A stretch of 64,000 nt of DNA, taken from contig DAOTXP010000149.1 in NCBI GenBank assembly GCA_034435275.1, positions 1 through 64,000 of the forward strand, written 5' to 3'. Below are positions 7,991-15,311 of the stretch, piece after piece (the stretch's first letter is position 1; the number at the start of each line of letters is the position of its first letter). The position numbers were made by a program, and so were the translations under genes. A model generated the notes under the pieces. It saw only the letters and a program-made list of their open reading frames with translations. It was not told the origin of the DNA and did not search any database. This DNA comes from JBFMCC01 sp034435275. GTDB lineage: Bacteria; Chloroflexota; Anaerolineae; Anaerolineales; Villigracilaceae.

Positions 7991-8749
7991 TTACGGCTGG
8001 CTGACTTTCACCCAGTCGTAATCCACAATGACGGGAAAGCGATCGAATGATGAGACGCCTATGCCGATCTGGCCACTGCGCAGGACGCGTTGATTGTCGT
8101 CCACACTGCGCACCTGCTTGCCGTTGATGTACAGGATCAAAGTGCGGCCCTTGCAAATCGCGGTGTATTCATTGACATCTTTACCGGAGCGAATGGCGTT
8201 GGATCCACCATCGGCAATTTTGGCATAGCTGGCACCCCGCATGTCATCGTTCCACTTGCCATACAGGATATTGTACAAGCCTGTATTTTCAATATTGAAC
8301 TCATACCAGCCATCTTTTTCATCATAACGGCAGATCAGGCTGATATTGTTCTTGTTGTCGCCGCGATTCTCTGCGCGCACGTCAATCCGAACATCCTCAT
8401 ATGTGTAGGGATCGTAAAGCGTATAAACCCACAGGCCCTCAGCCGGCAGATCAAAGGTTAGATAACCTCCCTCGACTATGAGGTTCATAGCGTTCTCATC
8501 GCCATGCGTCAGGAAGTAGGACCAGTTATCGACACTCTGGTCGAATTCCTCAGTAAAAAATTGCTCAGCCTGAGCCGAGGGTTGAACAGGCTCCTCCGTG
8601 GCTTGCGGTTGTGACGGTTGCTGAGGCTGTTGCGGTTGCTGGACCGGCGGCTCGGTCGTGCTCGTCCCCCAGTCAATGCCGCAGGCCAGGCTGACCAATG
8701 CAACAATCACAAAAAGAAAAACAAACGGGCGAAAAGTTTTGTTATACAT
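7991..8749 (-). CDS. Secreted lipoprotein with concanavalin-like domain
   Basis: A 252-residue lipoprotein. The signal peptide ends in a lipobox (VSLAC). A Pro/Gln/Thr-rich spacer (PPVQQPQQPQQP) follows. The C-terminal ~170 residues resemble laminin-G/3-keto-disaccharide hydrolase-type beta-sandwiches (DNWSYF, GWYEFNIENTG, NEYTAICKGRTLILYINGKQV). Such folds usually bind or cleave glycans, but no catalytic residues can be assigned. The start at 8749 is chosen over one 60 nt upstream because GGAGGAC precedes it and the signal peptide then begins correctly. A strong extended promoter lies just upstream. Confidence 0.75.
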   Translation of the reverse strand: MYNKTFRPFVFLFVIVALVSLACGIDWGTSTTEPPVQQPQQPQQPSQPQATEEPVQPSAQAEQFFTEEFDQSVDNWSYFLTHGDENAMNLIVEGGYLTFDLPAEGLWVYTLYDPYTYEDVRIDVRAENRGDNKNNISLICRYDEKDGWYEFNIENTGLYNILYGKWNDDMRGASYAKIADGGSNAIRSGKDVNEYTAICKGRTLILYINGKQVRSVDDNQRVLRSGQIGIGVSSFDRFPVIVDYDWVKVSQP

Positions 8750-8783
8750 GTGTCCTCCAAAACACACCGGGTTGGTCAGCGGG

Positions 8784-8813
8784 AGTATAGCATAAGGCCA
8801 CCACTCCATACAA
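8784..8813 (-). promoter_or_regulatory. Promoter of lipoprotein gene
   Basis: On the minus strand TTGTAT (8813-8808) and TATACT (8789-8784) are 18 nt apart. An extended TG precedes the -10 box (TGC-TATACT). The leader is about 30 nt. Confidence 0.6.
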
Positions 8814-8862
8814 GTTAATCACGGCAATCCGCCTGATTCGATGGGATTCCCATGGGCAAAGA

Positions 8863-8896
8863 AACGCTCCAGTGGCAGGCCTGCCACTGGAGCGTT
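8863..8896 (-). terminator. Rho-independent terminator of ssrA
   Basis: A 14-bp perfect stem, CGCTCCAGTGGCAG/CTGCCACTGGAGCG, with a 2-nt loop begins 8 nt after the tmRNA 3' end. It is followed by a T-rich stretch on the minus strand. Confidence 0.85.
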
Positions 8897-8903
8897 CACA
8901 TAG

Positions 8904-9286
8904 TGGAGATGGCGGGAATTGAACCCGCGTCCGAAAGAATCGGCCCTCGGAACTCTACGAGCGTAGCCGGTCGAGGTGGGTCACTGCAGGCATCTCGTCC
9001 GGCGGGAACCGCCTGCAGCCAGCCGTTGGGTCTTTCACACGGTTAACGGCGTCGCGTGCGGCACTCCGCGTTTGTCTCGCCCGCGCCGGTCCCTGGCGGA
9101 GCTCGGGGCCGGTGGACGCGGTCTTACGAAGAAGACCGTACTGTTACGCGCTCACCTTAAGCGGCGAGGGGCATAGCAGCATAGGAAGTGCGGTTGGCAC
9201 TTATAGGGGTGCGCTGAGTTTACGAGTTCGGCGCCTCTCGGCTCGCATTCCGGGACCAGCCTCCTCCGTCGAAGCCTGTCATCCCC
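8904..9286 (-). ncRNA. ssrA: Transfer-messenger RNA (tmRNA)
   Basis: tmRNA rescues stalled ribosomes by trans-translation with SmpB. The 5' end GGGGATG pairs with CATCTCC at the 3' end, and the T-arm GGTTCAATTCCC lies near the 3' end, as expected for the tRNA-like domain. CCA is not encoded. The tag frame starts with GCC at 9198 and ends with TAA at 9159-9157. It encodes ANRTSYAAMPLAA, with the usual hydrophobic-Ala-Ala end recognised by ClpXP-type proteases. A TATAAT on the minus strand (9303-9298) lies just upstream. The ~383-nt length is normal for one-piece tmRNA. Confidence 0.93.
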
Positions 9287-9330
9287 GGATATATTTCATT
9301 ATACCACTCCGTATTAAAACCAATGAAATC

Positions 9331-9359
9331 TTGCCCGATAGCCGTCTTTATGCTAGACT
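9331..9359 (+). promoter_or_regulatory. Promoter of receiver-CpaE operon
   Basis: TTGCCC (9331-9336), 17-nt spacer, TAGACT (9354-9359). The leader is about 22 nt and contains AGGGA 7 nt before the ATG at 9388. It is divergent from the tmRNA promoter. Confidence 0.5.
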
Positions 9360-9387
9360 TTGTTTCACAATCCCCAGGGATGCATCT

Positions 9388-10551
9388 ATGCCAGAGAAAA
9401 TCCTGATTGTGGACGACGATGTGGATACCCTGCGCTTGGTGGGCCTCATGCTCCAGCGCCAAGGATACCAGATTAGCGCGGCCGCCAACGGTCAACAGGG
9501 CCTGCAAAAAGCCATTGACGAAAAGCCGGACCTGATCCTGCTGGATATCATGATGCCGGATATGGACGGCTTCGAGGTCACGCGCCGCCTGCGAGGCAAC
9601 GCCTCCACGGCGGGCATCCCAATCCTGATGTTCACCGCCAAAACGCAACTGGACGACAAGGTTACAGGCTTCGAGGTGGGCGCGGACGATTACCTGACCA
9701 AACCCACGCACCCCTCCGAACTCCAGGCGCACGTAAAAGCCCTGCTGGCGCGGGCCGGTCAGCGCACCGAGGAACATCCGACAACCGCCCCGCAGGAGAC
9801 TCACGGGCATGTCGTCGGTATTCTGGCGGCGCGCGGCGGTCTGGGCGTTTCAACCGTTGCCGTCAATGTGGCGGCGGGATTATTCACGCGCACGAAGGCC
9901 GAGGTCATCCTGGCCGAGATGGTGCCCGGTAAAGGCACGCTCGGAATGGACCTGGGGGTCGCCAACCAGAAAGCGCTGGTGAAATTCCTGGACGGCGCCC
10001 CCAAAGACATCACCCGCGAGCGCGTGAGCGGCGCCCTGATGCCCCACATCTCCGGCACAAAACTCCTGCTGGCCTCCGATCACCCCAGCGACATGCACCT
10101 GATCAACCAGGTCAGCCAATATGAAGCGCTGGTTGGGCGGCTGGCCTCGCTGGCACGCTTCATTGTTCTTGACCTGGGGAGCGGCCTCCCGCCTTTCGTC
10201 CAGAAACTTGTTCCGCTCTGTAAGAACGTAGTGGTGGTGCTGGAGGGGATTCCGAATACGATCCAGCACACCAGGGCCTTGATCGGGGAAATCACCGGCC
10301 TGGGACTCAAAAGCCAGCAAATCATGCCGGTCCTCAATAACCGCATCCGTTCGGACACACAACTGCCGTGGACGGTGGTGCAGGATAAACTCGGCCACCC
10401 GCTCAGCGTCACCCTCACCCCCGCGCCCGAACTGCTGACACAGGCCACGCGTATGCAAACCGCCGCCATCCTGTGCCAGCCGGACGGCATCACCGCCCAG
10501 CAAATCCTGAAATTGGTGGATCAGATCATCAAACAGGAGTCCGGCGGGTAA
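9388..10551 (+). CDS. Response-regulator receiver fused to CpaE/TadZ-like ATPase
   Basis: A 387-residue two-domain protein. Residues 1-115 are a receiver: acidic pocket D10-D11, phospho-acceptor D53 (LLDIMMPD) and switch lysine K105 (YLTKPTHP). Residues ~140-385 are a MinD/ParA-like ATPase of the CpaE/TadZ type. Its loop reads ARGGLGVST, so the usual Walker-A lysines are replaced, as is common in TadZ proteins. CpaE/TadZ proteins position Flp/tad pilus machinery at a pole. No tad pilus genes are in the window. The gene is first in a tight operon whose next start overlaps its stop (TAATG). The receiver is intact, so phosphorylation by the downstream histidine kinase is plausible but unproven. 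Confidence 0.82.
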   Translation: MPEKILIVDDDVDTLRLVGLMLQRQGYQISAAANGQQGLQKAIDEKPDLILLDIMMPDMDGFEVTRRLRGNASTAGIPILMFTAKTQLDDKVTGFEVGADDYLTKPTHPSELQAHVKALLARAGQRTEEHPTTAPQETHGHVVGILAARGGLGVSTVAVNVAAGLFTRTKAEVILAEMVPGKGTLGMDLGVANQKALVKFLDGAPKDITRERVSGALMPHISGTKLLLASDHPSDMHLINQVSQYEALVGRLASLARFIVLDLGSGLPPFVQKLVPLCKNVVVVLEGIPNTIQHTRALIGEITGLGLKSQQIMPVLNNRIRSDTQLPWTVVQDKLGHPLSVTLTPAPELLTQATRMQTAAILCQPDGITAQQILKLVDQIIKQESGG

Positions 10552-11327
10552 TGTCCTCCGTTCCCAGTCAAACACAGACGGCCATCGAGTTCGCGGCGGA
10601 TTTATTCCGTCAAGCGGAACGGGCCGTCGCGCTGACTGGCGCCGGGTTTTCCACTCCCTCAGGTATCCCCGATTTCCGTTCGGAGGGTACCGGCCTGTGG
10701 TCGCGCGATGAACCGATGGAAGTCGCCTCCCTCAGCACATTCCGCACGCATCCCGAAAAGTTCTTTGCCTGGTTCCGCCCGCTGGTCGGCCAAATATTCA
10801 ATGCCAAACCTAATTCCGCCCACCTGGCACTGGCCGCGCTGGAGAAAGCCGGGCGGGTGAAGGCCATCATCACCCAGAATATTGATTACCTGCATCAGAA
10901 GGCCGGGTCACAGCATGTAGTGGAAATGCACGGCACACTGGCAACTCTCTCCTGCACAAGATGTTACACACAAGTGAATTCACAGGACTATCTGCTCCCG
11001 TTCATCGAGGCGGGCGAAATTCCGCACTGCCCGAAGTGCGGAAGCACGTTGAAACCTGACGTGATTCTGTTCGGCGAACAACTACCGCAGAAGGCCTGGT
11101 TCGAGGCCCAGCGCGAAGCGCGTCGGTGTGACCTGATGCTGGTGGCCGGGTCCTCGCTCGAGGTCCTGCCTGTGGCGGGACTGCCGATGCAGGCCCTCGA
11201 CCGCGGCGCGCATCTCGTCATCGTCAACAACACGCCCACCTATTTGAACGTACGCGCGGACGTTGCCATTCTGGACGATGTGGCCGAAGTCCTGCCTGCC
11301 ATTGCGGAGCAAGTCATTCATGGCTGA
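10551..11327 (+). CDS. cobB: NAD-dependent protein deacylase, sirtuin family
   Basis: A Sir2-family enzyme of 258 residues that removes acyl groups from lysine using NAD+. It has GAGFSTPSGIPDFRS (30-44), TQNIDYLHQKAG, catalytic H127 (VEMHGTL), a four-cysteine zinc site (C135/C138 and C160/C163), and SSLEVLPVAGLP for NAD binding. The length fits bacterial sirtuins. Its ATG overlaps the stop of the receiver-CpaE gene, and its own end overlaps the kinase start by 8 nt, so the three proteins are translationally coupled. The link between deacylation and two-component signalling is unusual. Confidence 0.92.
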   Translation: MSSVPSQTQTAIEFAADLFRQAERAVALTGAGFSTPSGIPDFRSEGTGLWSRDEPMEVASLSTFRTHPEKFFAWFRPLVGQIFNAKPNSAHLALAALEKAGRVKAIITQNIDYLHQKAGSQHVVEMHGTLATLSCTRCYTQVNSQDYLLPFIEAGEIPHCPKCGSTLKPDVILFGEQLPQKAWFEAQREARRCDLMLVAGSSLEVLPVAGLPMQALDRGAHLVIVNNTPTYLNVRADVAILDDVAEVLPAIAEQVIHG

Positions 11328-12537
11328 GATCAACACCCAACGACTGGATGGATACAAGCGCCTGATCGAGATCGCCCGCGACCTCGCCTCCACCCTCGAC
11401 CTGGATGTGCTTCTGGCCCGAATCGTGGAGGCGGCCGCCGAGATCACCAGCGCGCACGCGGGCTCGATCCTGCTCTACGACGGCGCAGCGCGGCGGCTGT
11501 ATTTCCAGGCGGCCACTAACATTGACCGCCCCACCATGCGCGGACTGGTCGTCCCGCTGGAGGGCAGTATTGCAGGATGGATCGTGGCCAACCGCAAGCC
11601 GGTGCGCACCGAGAACGTTCACGAGGACCCGCGCTTCTTCAGCGACATCGAAGAGTCGACCGGCTATTCGACCAAATCCCTGCTGGGCGTGCCGCTGATC
11701 ACAAAGCAGAAGGTGGTCGGCGTGCTGGAGGTGCTCAACAAGAAACGCGGCAAATTCACCGACGCCGACGAGAGCCTGTTGCTGGTGCTGGGCGCGCAGG
11801 CGGCGGTGGCCATCGAGAACGCGCGTCTCTTTCAGCAATCGGACCTGATCTCGGAATTCGTGCACGAATTGCGCACACCGCTGGCCTCGCTCAGCACGGC
11901 CACCTATCTGTTGTTGCGTCCAGAAATTTCACAGGAACAGCGAGAGCAGATCATCGGCAACATTCACAACGAGACCCTGCGACTCAACTCGCTGGCCTCC
12001 TCGTTCCTCGACCTGGCCCGCCTCGAATCGGGACGCGTGCATTTCCGTAAGACGAAGTTCAGTCTCGCCGACCTGCTCTACGAGTGCAAGGACATCATGC
12101 AGTCCAAGGCCGACGAGGAGAAGATCCAGGTGCGCGTGGAGGCGGGCGAGGAACTGCCCCTGCTGGAAGCCGACCGCGATAAGGTCAAACAGGTGCTGCT
12201 CAACCTGTTGAGCAATGCCATAAAGTACAATCGCTCGAACGGCTCGGTCATCATCCGCGCCGAGGCCGGGGAGACCGAGATGTGCATCACGGTGCAGGAT
12301 ACGGGCATGGGCATCCCGGAGGACGCCCTGCCGCACCTCTTCGAGAAGTTCTACCGCGTACGTGAGCATGAACACCGCGCCAGCGGCACCGGGCTGGGAC
12401 TCTCCATCTGCAAACAGATCGTGCAGGGACACGGCGGTTCCATCGAGGCCAAGAGCAAGGTGGGGGTAGGCACCGTATTCACCATGCGGCTTCCGCGCAC
12501 ATCCAAAACCGTACCGCGAGCGGAGATCGCGGAATGA
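11320..12537 (+). CDS. GAF-domain sensor histidine kinase
   Basis: A 405-residue soluble histidine kinase. The GAF sensor domain (about 30-175) precedes a dimerisation/H-box with H182 (EFVHELRTPLAS). The catalytic ATPase has N-box NLLSNAIKYN, G1 DTGMGIP, F-box FEKFYRV and G2 GTGLGLSI. No membrane segment is present, so it senses a cytoplasmic signal. The start at 11320 overlaps the sirtuin 3' end by 8 nt. The receiver protein two genes upstream is the likely partner by operon position. A bidirectional terminator follows 3 nt after the stop codon. Confidence 0.92.
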   Translation: MAEINTQRLDGYKRLIEIARDLASTLDLDVLLARIVEAAAEITSAHAGSILLYDGAARRLYFQAATNIDRPTMRGLVVPLEGSIAGWIVANRKPVRTENVHEDPRFFSDIEESTGYSTKSLLGVPLITKQKVVGVLEVLNKKRGKFTDADESLLLVLGAQAAVAIENARLFQQSDLISEFVHELRTPLASLSTATYLLLRPEISQEQREQIIGNIHNETLRLNSLASSFLDLARLESGRVHFRKTKFSLADLLYECKDIMQSKADEEKIQVRVEAGEELPLLEADRDKVKQVLLNLLSNAIKYNRSNGSVIIRAEAGETEMCITVQDTGMGIPEDALPHLFEKFYRVREHEHRASGTGLGLSICKQIVQGHGGSIEAKSKVGVGTVFTMRLPRTSKTVPRAEIAE

Positions 12538-12540
12538 TAC

Positions 12541-12571
12541 AAAAATCCTGCTTTCACGAAGCAGGATTTTT
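12541..12571. terminator. Bidirectional terminator between kinase and mutL
   Basis: AAAAATCCTGCTT and AAGCAGGATTTTT form a stem with a 5-nt loop, with A/T runs on both sides. It serves the two convergent genes. Confidence 0.85.
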
Positions 12572-12574
12572 CAT

Positions 12575-14329
12575 TTAGCGAGGGCCTCTCCTCCCAAACT
12601 GCCTCTCCAACATATCCACCGACAGATGAATCATGGTCGGCCTGCCATGCGGACAGGTGCGCGGCGATTCGCAGGATTCGAGATCATTCAGCAGGGCGCG
12701 CTGTTCGTCGGGGGAGAGCGTCTGCCCCGCTTTGACCGCCAGCCGCTTACAGACGCGTCCCGCGAGTTTCGCTTCGACCTCGTTTTGGAGCGGCGACTCG
12801 TCCTCCTCGAAATCTTCCACCAACGCGCGCAACGCGGACGCGGGGTCCGCGCCTGCAAACAACGCGGGGACGGCGCGCACCTGGAACGAGTTGCCGCCGA
12901 ATTCTTCCACCTCGAAACCAAAGTGCTGGAGAATCGGTAATTGGGAAATTAGTAATTTGGCAGATTGGGGAGGCAGTTGCACAACCACAGGTGAAAGCAA
13001 TGCTTGTGAAGGAATCTTCTTCTGGTCGTGTTGCGCCATTAACTTTTCGAATAAGACCCGCTCATGCGCGGCGTGCTGGTCAATGAGATAGAGTCCATCG
13101 GGACCTTCAGCGACGAGGTAGGTTTGTCCGATCTGGCCGATGAGGCGCAATAGTGGAAGGTTGAACGTTGAAGGTTGAAGGTTTGAAGACGATGAGGCGT
13201 TAATCGTGGAAGATGGCATACTTTCAACTTGCAACTTTCCACCTTCGACCTGCCCGGCCATCGTCCAATCCAATCCCACCTCACGCGGCTCACTGGACCG
13301 CGCCGCTCCACCCCACAGCGTTGGCGCAATAGACGGGACGGGAGCATAAGCCAGCAGCGCCCGCCGCGCTGCCCGCTGGACGAAACTAAACACGCGGTCC
13401 TGGTTCTTGAATCGCACCTCGGCCTTGGCGGGATGCACGTTCACATCCACTTCGTCGGGTTTGATTTCCAGGAACAACGTCGCAAGCGGATAGCGTCCCA
13501 CCATCAACAACGTGTGATACGCCTGGATGAGCGCGGTGGTCAGCGGCGTATCCGAAATCCAGCGGCCATTGACGAAGAAGGTGATCTCGCGGCGGTTGGA
13601 GCGCGTCAATGCGGTGGGACTGATGAAGCCCGTCAAGCGCAAGCCCTCTTCCTCCGCCAGCACATCCAGCATTTGCTTTGCCACATCCACCCCGTACAAC
13701 GCGGCCAGGATGGCGCGGCGGTCGCCGTCGCCGCCGGTTTGCAAAGTGACAGAAGAATCCTCGGTCAATTGGAAACGCACCCCGGGATAGGCCAGCGCGT
13801 AACGCGTCAGCAGCCCGTCAATGGCGCGGCGCTCGGTCACGTCGGTCTTCAAGAATTTCAGGCGGGCGGGGACGTTGAAAAACAGATCTTCCACACGCAC
13901 GACTGTTCCGACCGGCGCGCCAATTTTCTCAAGTTTGCCGCTGATTCCGCCTTCCACCTTCAAGCGCGCAGCAGTAGCCGCGTCCGCGCTGCGCGAGGTG
14001 AGGGTCAAGCGCGAGACGGAACCGATGGAGGCCAGGGCTTCGCCGCGGAATCCAAGCGTGGAGATGGAAAAAAGTTCCTCGGCGCGGAACAACTTCGAGG
14101 TCGCGTGACGCGAGACGGCCAGTTCCAGTTCGGCCGCGGGGATCCCCGTCCCGTCGTCCGCGACTTCGATGAGTCTGCGTCCCGCTTCCACGACGGTTAC
14201 GGTCACGGCCCGCGCCTTCGCATCCAAAGAATTTTCGACGAGTTCCTTCACCACCGAGGCCGGGCGCTCGATCACTTCGCCTGCCGCGATCTGTGAAGCG
14301 ACCTCCGAGGAAAGCAGGCGGATGGGCAT
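12575..14329 (-). CDS. mutL: DNA mismatch repair protein MutL
   Basis: A 584-residue MutL, which couples mismatch recognition to strand incision. GHKL ATPase motifs are clear: ENSLDA, DDGTGIP, RHATSK and GFRGEALASI. The C-terminal domain keeps the endonuclease metal motif DQHAAHERVLFE and the conserved CPHGRP near the end, so this is a nicking-proficient MutL. The variable linker (about residues 360-395) contains a Ser/Asn-rich tract encoded by TTGAA-type dispersed repeats. A second repeat-like stretch encodes LLISQLPIL before HFGFEVEEFGG. The start at 14329 follows a TATAAT by 6 nt, which suggests a leaderless mRNA. No mutS is in the window. Confidence 0.95.
   Translation of the reverse strand: MPIRLLSSEVASQIAAGEVIERPASVVKELVENSLDAKARAVTVTVVEAGRRLIEVADDGTGIPAAELELAVSRHATSKLFRAEELFSISTLGFRGEALASIGSVSRLTLTSRSADAATAARLKVEGGISGKLEKIGAPVGTVVRVEDLFFNVPARLKFLKTDVTERRAIDGLLTRYALAYPGVRFQLTEDSSVTLQTGGDGDRRAILAALYGVDVAKQMLDVLAEEEGLRLTGFISPTALTRSNRREITFFVNGRWISDTPLTTALIQAYHTLLMVGRYPLATLFLEIKPDEVDVNVHPAKAEVRFKNQDRVFSFVQRAARRALLAYAPVPSIAPTLWGGAARSSEPREVGLDWTMAGQVEGGKLQVESMPSSTINASSSSNLQPSTFNLPLLRLIGQIGQTYLVAEGPDGLYLIDQHAAHERVLFEKLMAQHDQKKIPSQALLSPVVVQLPPQSAKLLISQLPILQHFGFEVEEFGGNSFQVRAVPALFAGADPASALRALVEDFEEDESPLQNEVEAKLAGRVCKRLAVKAGQTLSPDEQRALLNDLESCESPRTCPHGRPTMIHLSVDMLERQFGRRGPR
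12935..12962. repeat. Possible AATTAGTAATTTGG-type repeat inside mutL
   Basis: AT-rich DNA (GGTAATTGGGAAATTAGTAA and what follows) contrasts with the GC-rich gene around it. It looks like a known type of intergenic repeat. It is in frame within the MutL C-terminal domain. Confidence 0.35.
13155..13250. repeat. TTGAACGTTGAAGG dispersed repeat pair inside mutL
   Basis: 13155-13187 is a direct array of GTTGAA/GTTTGAA units. 13221-13250 carries CTTTCAACTTGCAACTTTCC, roughly its inverted counterpart. Together they encode the low-complexity linker peptide of MutL without breaking the frame. The same repeat vocabulary occurs between sbcD and the C39-like gene. Confidence 0.6.
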
Positions 14330-14405
14330 GGCTCGATTATATAATACCCAGGTCAAAAATGCGCTTTTGGGAGCAATTTTTGACCGCACTGGGTATAATC
14401 GTCCC
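14330..14405. promoter_or_regulatory. Symmetrical divergent promoter/operator between mutL and HAD gene
   Basis: The 76-bp gap is almost entirely an imperfect inverted repeat: arms ATACCCA + GGTCAAAAATGC and, reversed, ATACCCA + GTGC + GGTCAAAAATTGC. Each arm ends in a TATAAT (minus 14341-14336; plus 14394-14399) lying exactly 6 nt before a start codon (ATG of mutL, GTG of the HAD gene). Both mRNAs should be leaderless. Good -35 boxes are absent at normal spacing, so the palindrome may be an activator or repressor site. Confidence 0.65.
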
Positions 14406-15044
14406 GTGCCCATCACCACCGTTTTCTTCGACCTCGACGATACGCTCTATCCCGCCTCCACGGGTTTGTGGCTTGCGATCAAGGAACGCATGAACCGCTA
14501 CATGCGCGAGCGCATGGGCATCCCCGAAAGCGAAATCGGGACTCTGCGCGAAAAATATTTTCGCGAATACGGCACGACCCTGCGCGGCCTGCAGGCAAAT
14601 CACGAAATAGATGTGGAAGACTTTCTTGCCTTTGTGCACGACCTGCCCCTGCGCGACTACCTGACCCCCGATCCAATCCAGCGCTCGGTCATCGCATCGC
14701 TTCGGACCCGCAAACTGATCTTCACCAACGCGGACGCCGCCCACACCCGCCGCGTGCTCGCCGCCCTCGAACTGGACGGTCTCTTCGACTCCATCGTGGA
14801 CGTGAACGCGGTCGCGCCGTACTGCAAGCCCATGCCCGAGTCGTTTTCCATTGCGATGAAGATCGCGGGCGAGACTGACCCCTCGCGCTGCGCCATGATT
14901 GACGACCTGCCGCGCACGGCCCGCGCCGCGCGAGACTTCGGCCTGTTTGCCATTCTATTCGGCCGCGGCCCGTCTCCCGACGCCGACGCGTCCTTCAGCG
15001 ACTGGCGCGACCTGCCTGCCCTGGTGAATGGGAGCAAACCATGA
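14406..15044 (+). CDS. HAD-family hydrolase (pyrimidine 5'-nucleotidase-like)
   Basis: A 212-residue haloacid-dehalogenase phosphatase. Motif I is FFDLDDTLY (7-15), motif II IFTNAD, and motif III/IV the lysine region YCKPMPESF with CAMIDDLPRT. The FDLDDTLYP signature and short cap are typical of SDT1/PHM8-like pyrimidine nucleotidases, so a nucleotide or sugar-phosphate substrate is likely. The start is GTG at 14406, which begins the beta-strand directly and follows a TATAAT by 6 nt; no in-frame ATG lies nearby. The stop overlaps the next ATG (ATGA). Confidence 0.85.
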   Translation: MPITTVFFDLDDTLYPASTGLWLAIKERMNRYMRERMGIPESEIGTLREKYFREYGTTLRGLQANHEIDVEDFLAFVHDLPLRDYLTPDPIQRSVIASLRTRKLIFTNADAAHTRRVLAALELDGLFDSIVDVNAVAPYCKPMPESFSIAMKIAGETDPSRCAMIDDLPRTARAARDFGLFAILFGRGPSPDADASFSDWRDLPALVNGSKP

Positions 15045-15292
15045 ACGAAGGAAATGTGATCCTGGTCGTGCTGATTGTCATTGGCATCATCGTGGCCGCC
15101 AATGGAATGATGTTCCTGGCGGCGCGGGCATGGGTACGCGGCGGTAAAACCGCGCGCAACTTTTTCGACAGCGCGCGGGATACGCTTGGGCAAACCTTTC
15201 GACAGGAAGACAAGTCGCTGGACGAACTGCGGTCGAAGATCCATCAACTGCAGAACGCGGAGAAGGACGGACAAAAAAGCGACGGCGCCTGA
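15041..15292 (+). CDS. Small single-pass membrane protein
   Basis: An 83-residue protein with one transmembrane helix near the N-terminus (VILVVLIVIGIIVAANGMM) and a charged, probably coiled-coil cytoplasmic tail (RQEDKSLDELRSKIHQL). It is translationally coupled to the HAD phosphatase by an ATGA overlap. Function unknown; a small anchor or scaffold is possible. Confidence 0.7.
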   Translation: MNEGNVILVVLIVIGIIVAANGMMFLAARAWVRGGKTARNFFDSARDTLGQTFRQEDKSLDELRSKIHQLQNAEKDGQKSDGA

Positions 15293-15305
15293 CCGCCGCT
15301 TTTTG
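15273..15305. terminator. Terminator overlapping the end of the small membrane gene
   Basis: An A-run, AAGCGACGGCG stem, short loop, CCGCCGCTTTTTG. The stem includes the last codons and stop of the upstream gene. It can also end the convergent sulfatase transcript. Confidence 0.75.
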
Positions 15306-15311
15306 TTCTGC

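Noticed and set aside
9112..9387. Upstream extension of the receiver-CpaE frame
   Set aside because: It runs through the tmRNA gene; the receiver begins at MPEK with AGGGA upstream.
10080..10575. Minus-strand frames over the receiver-CpaE gene
   Set aside because: Shadow frames of a GC-rich gene with clear domain motifs on the plus strand.
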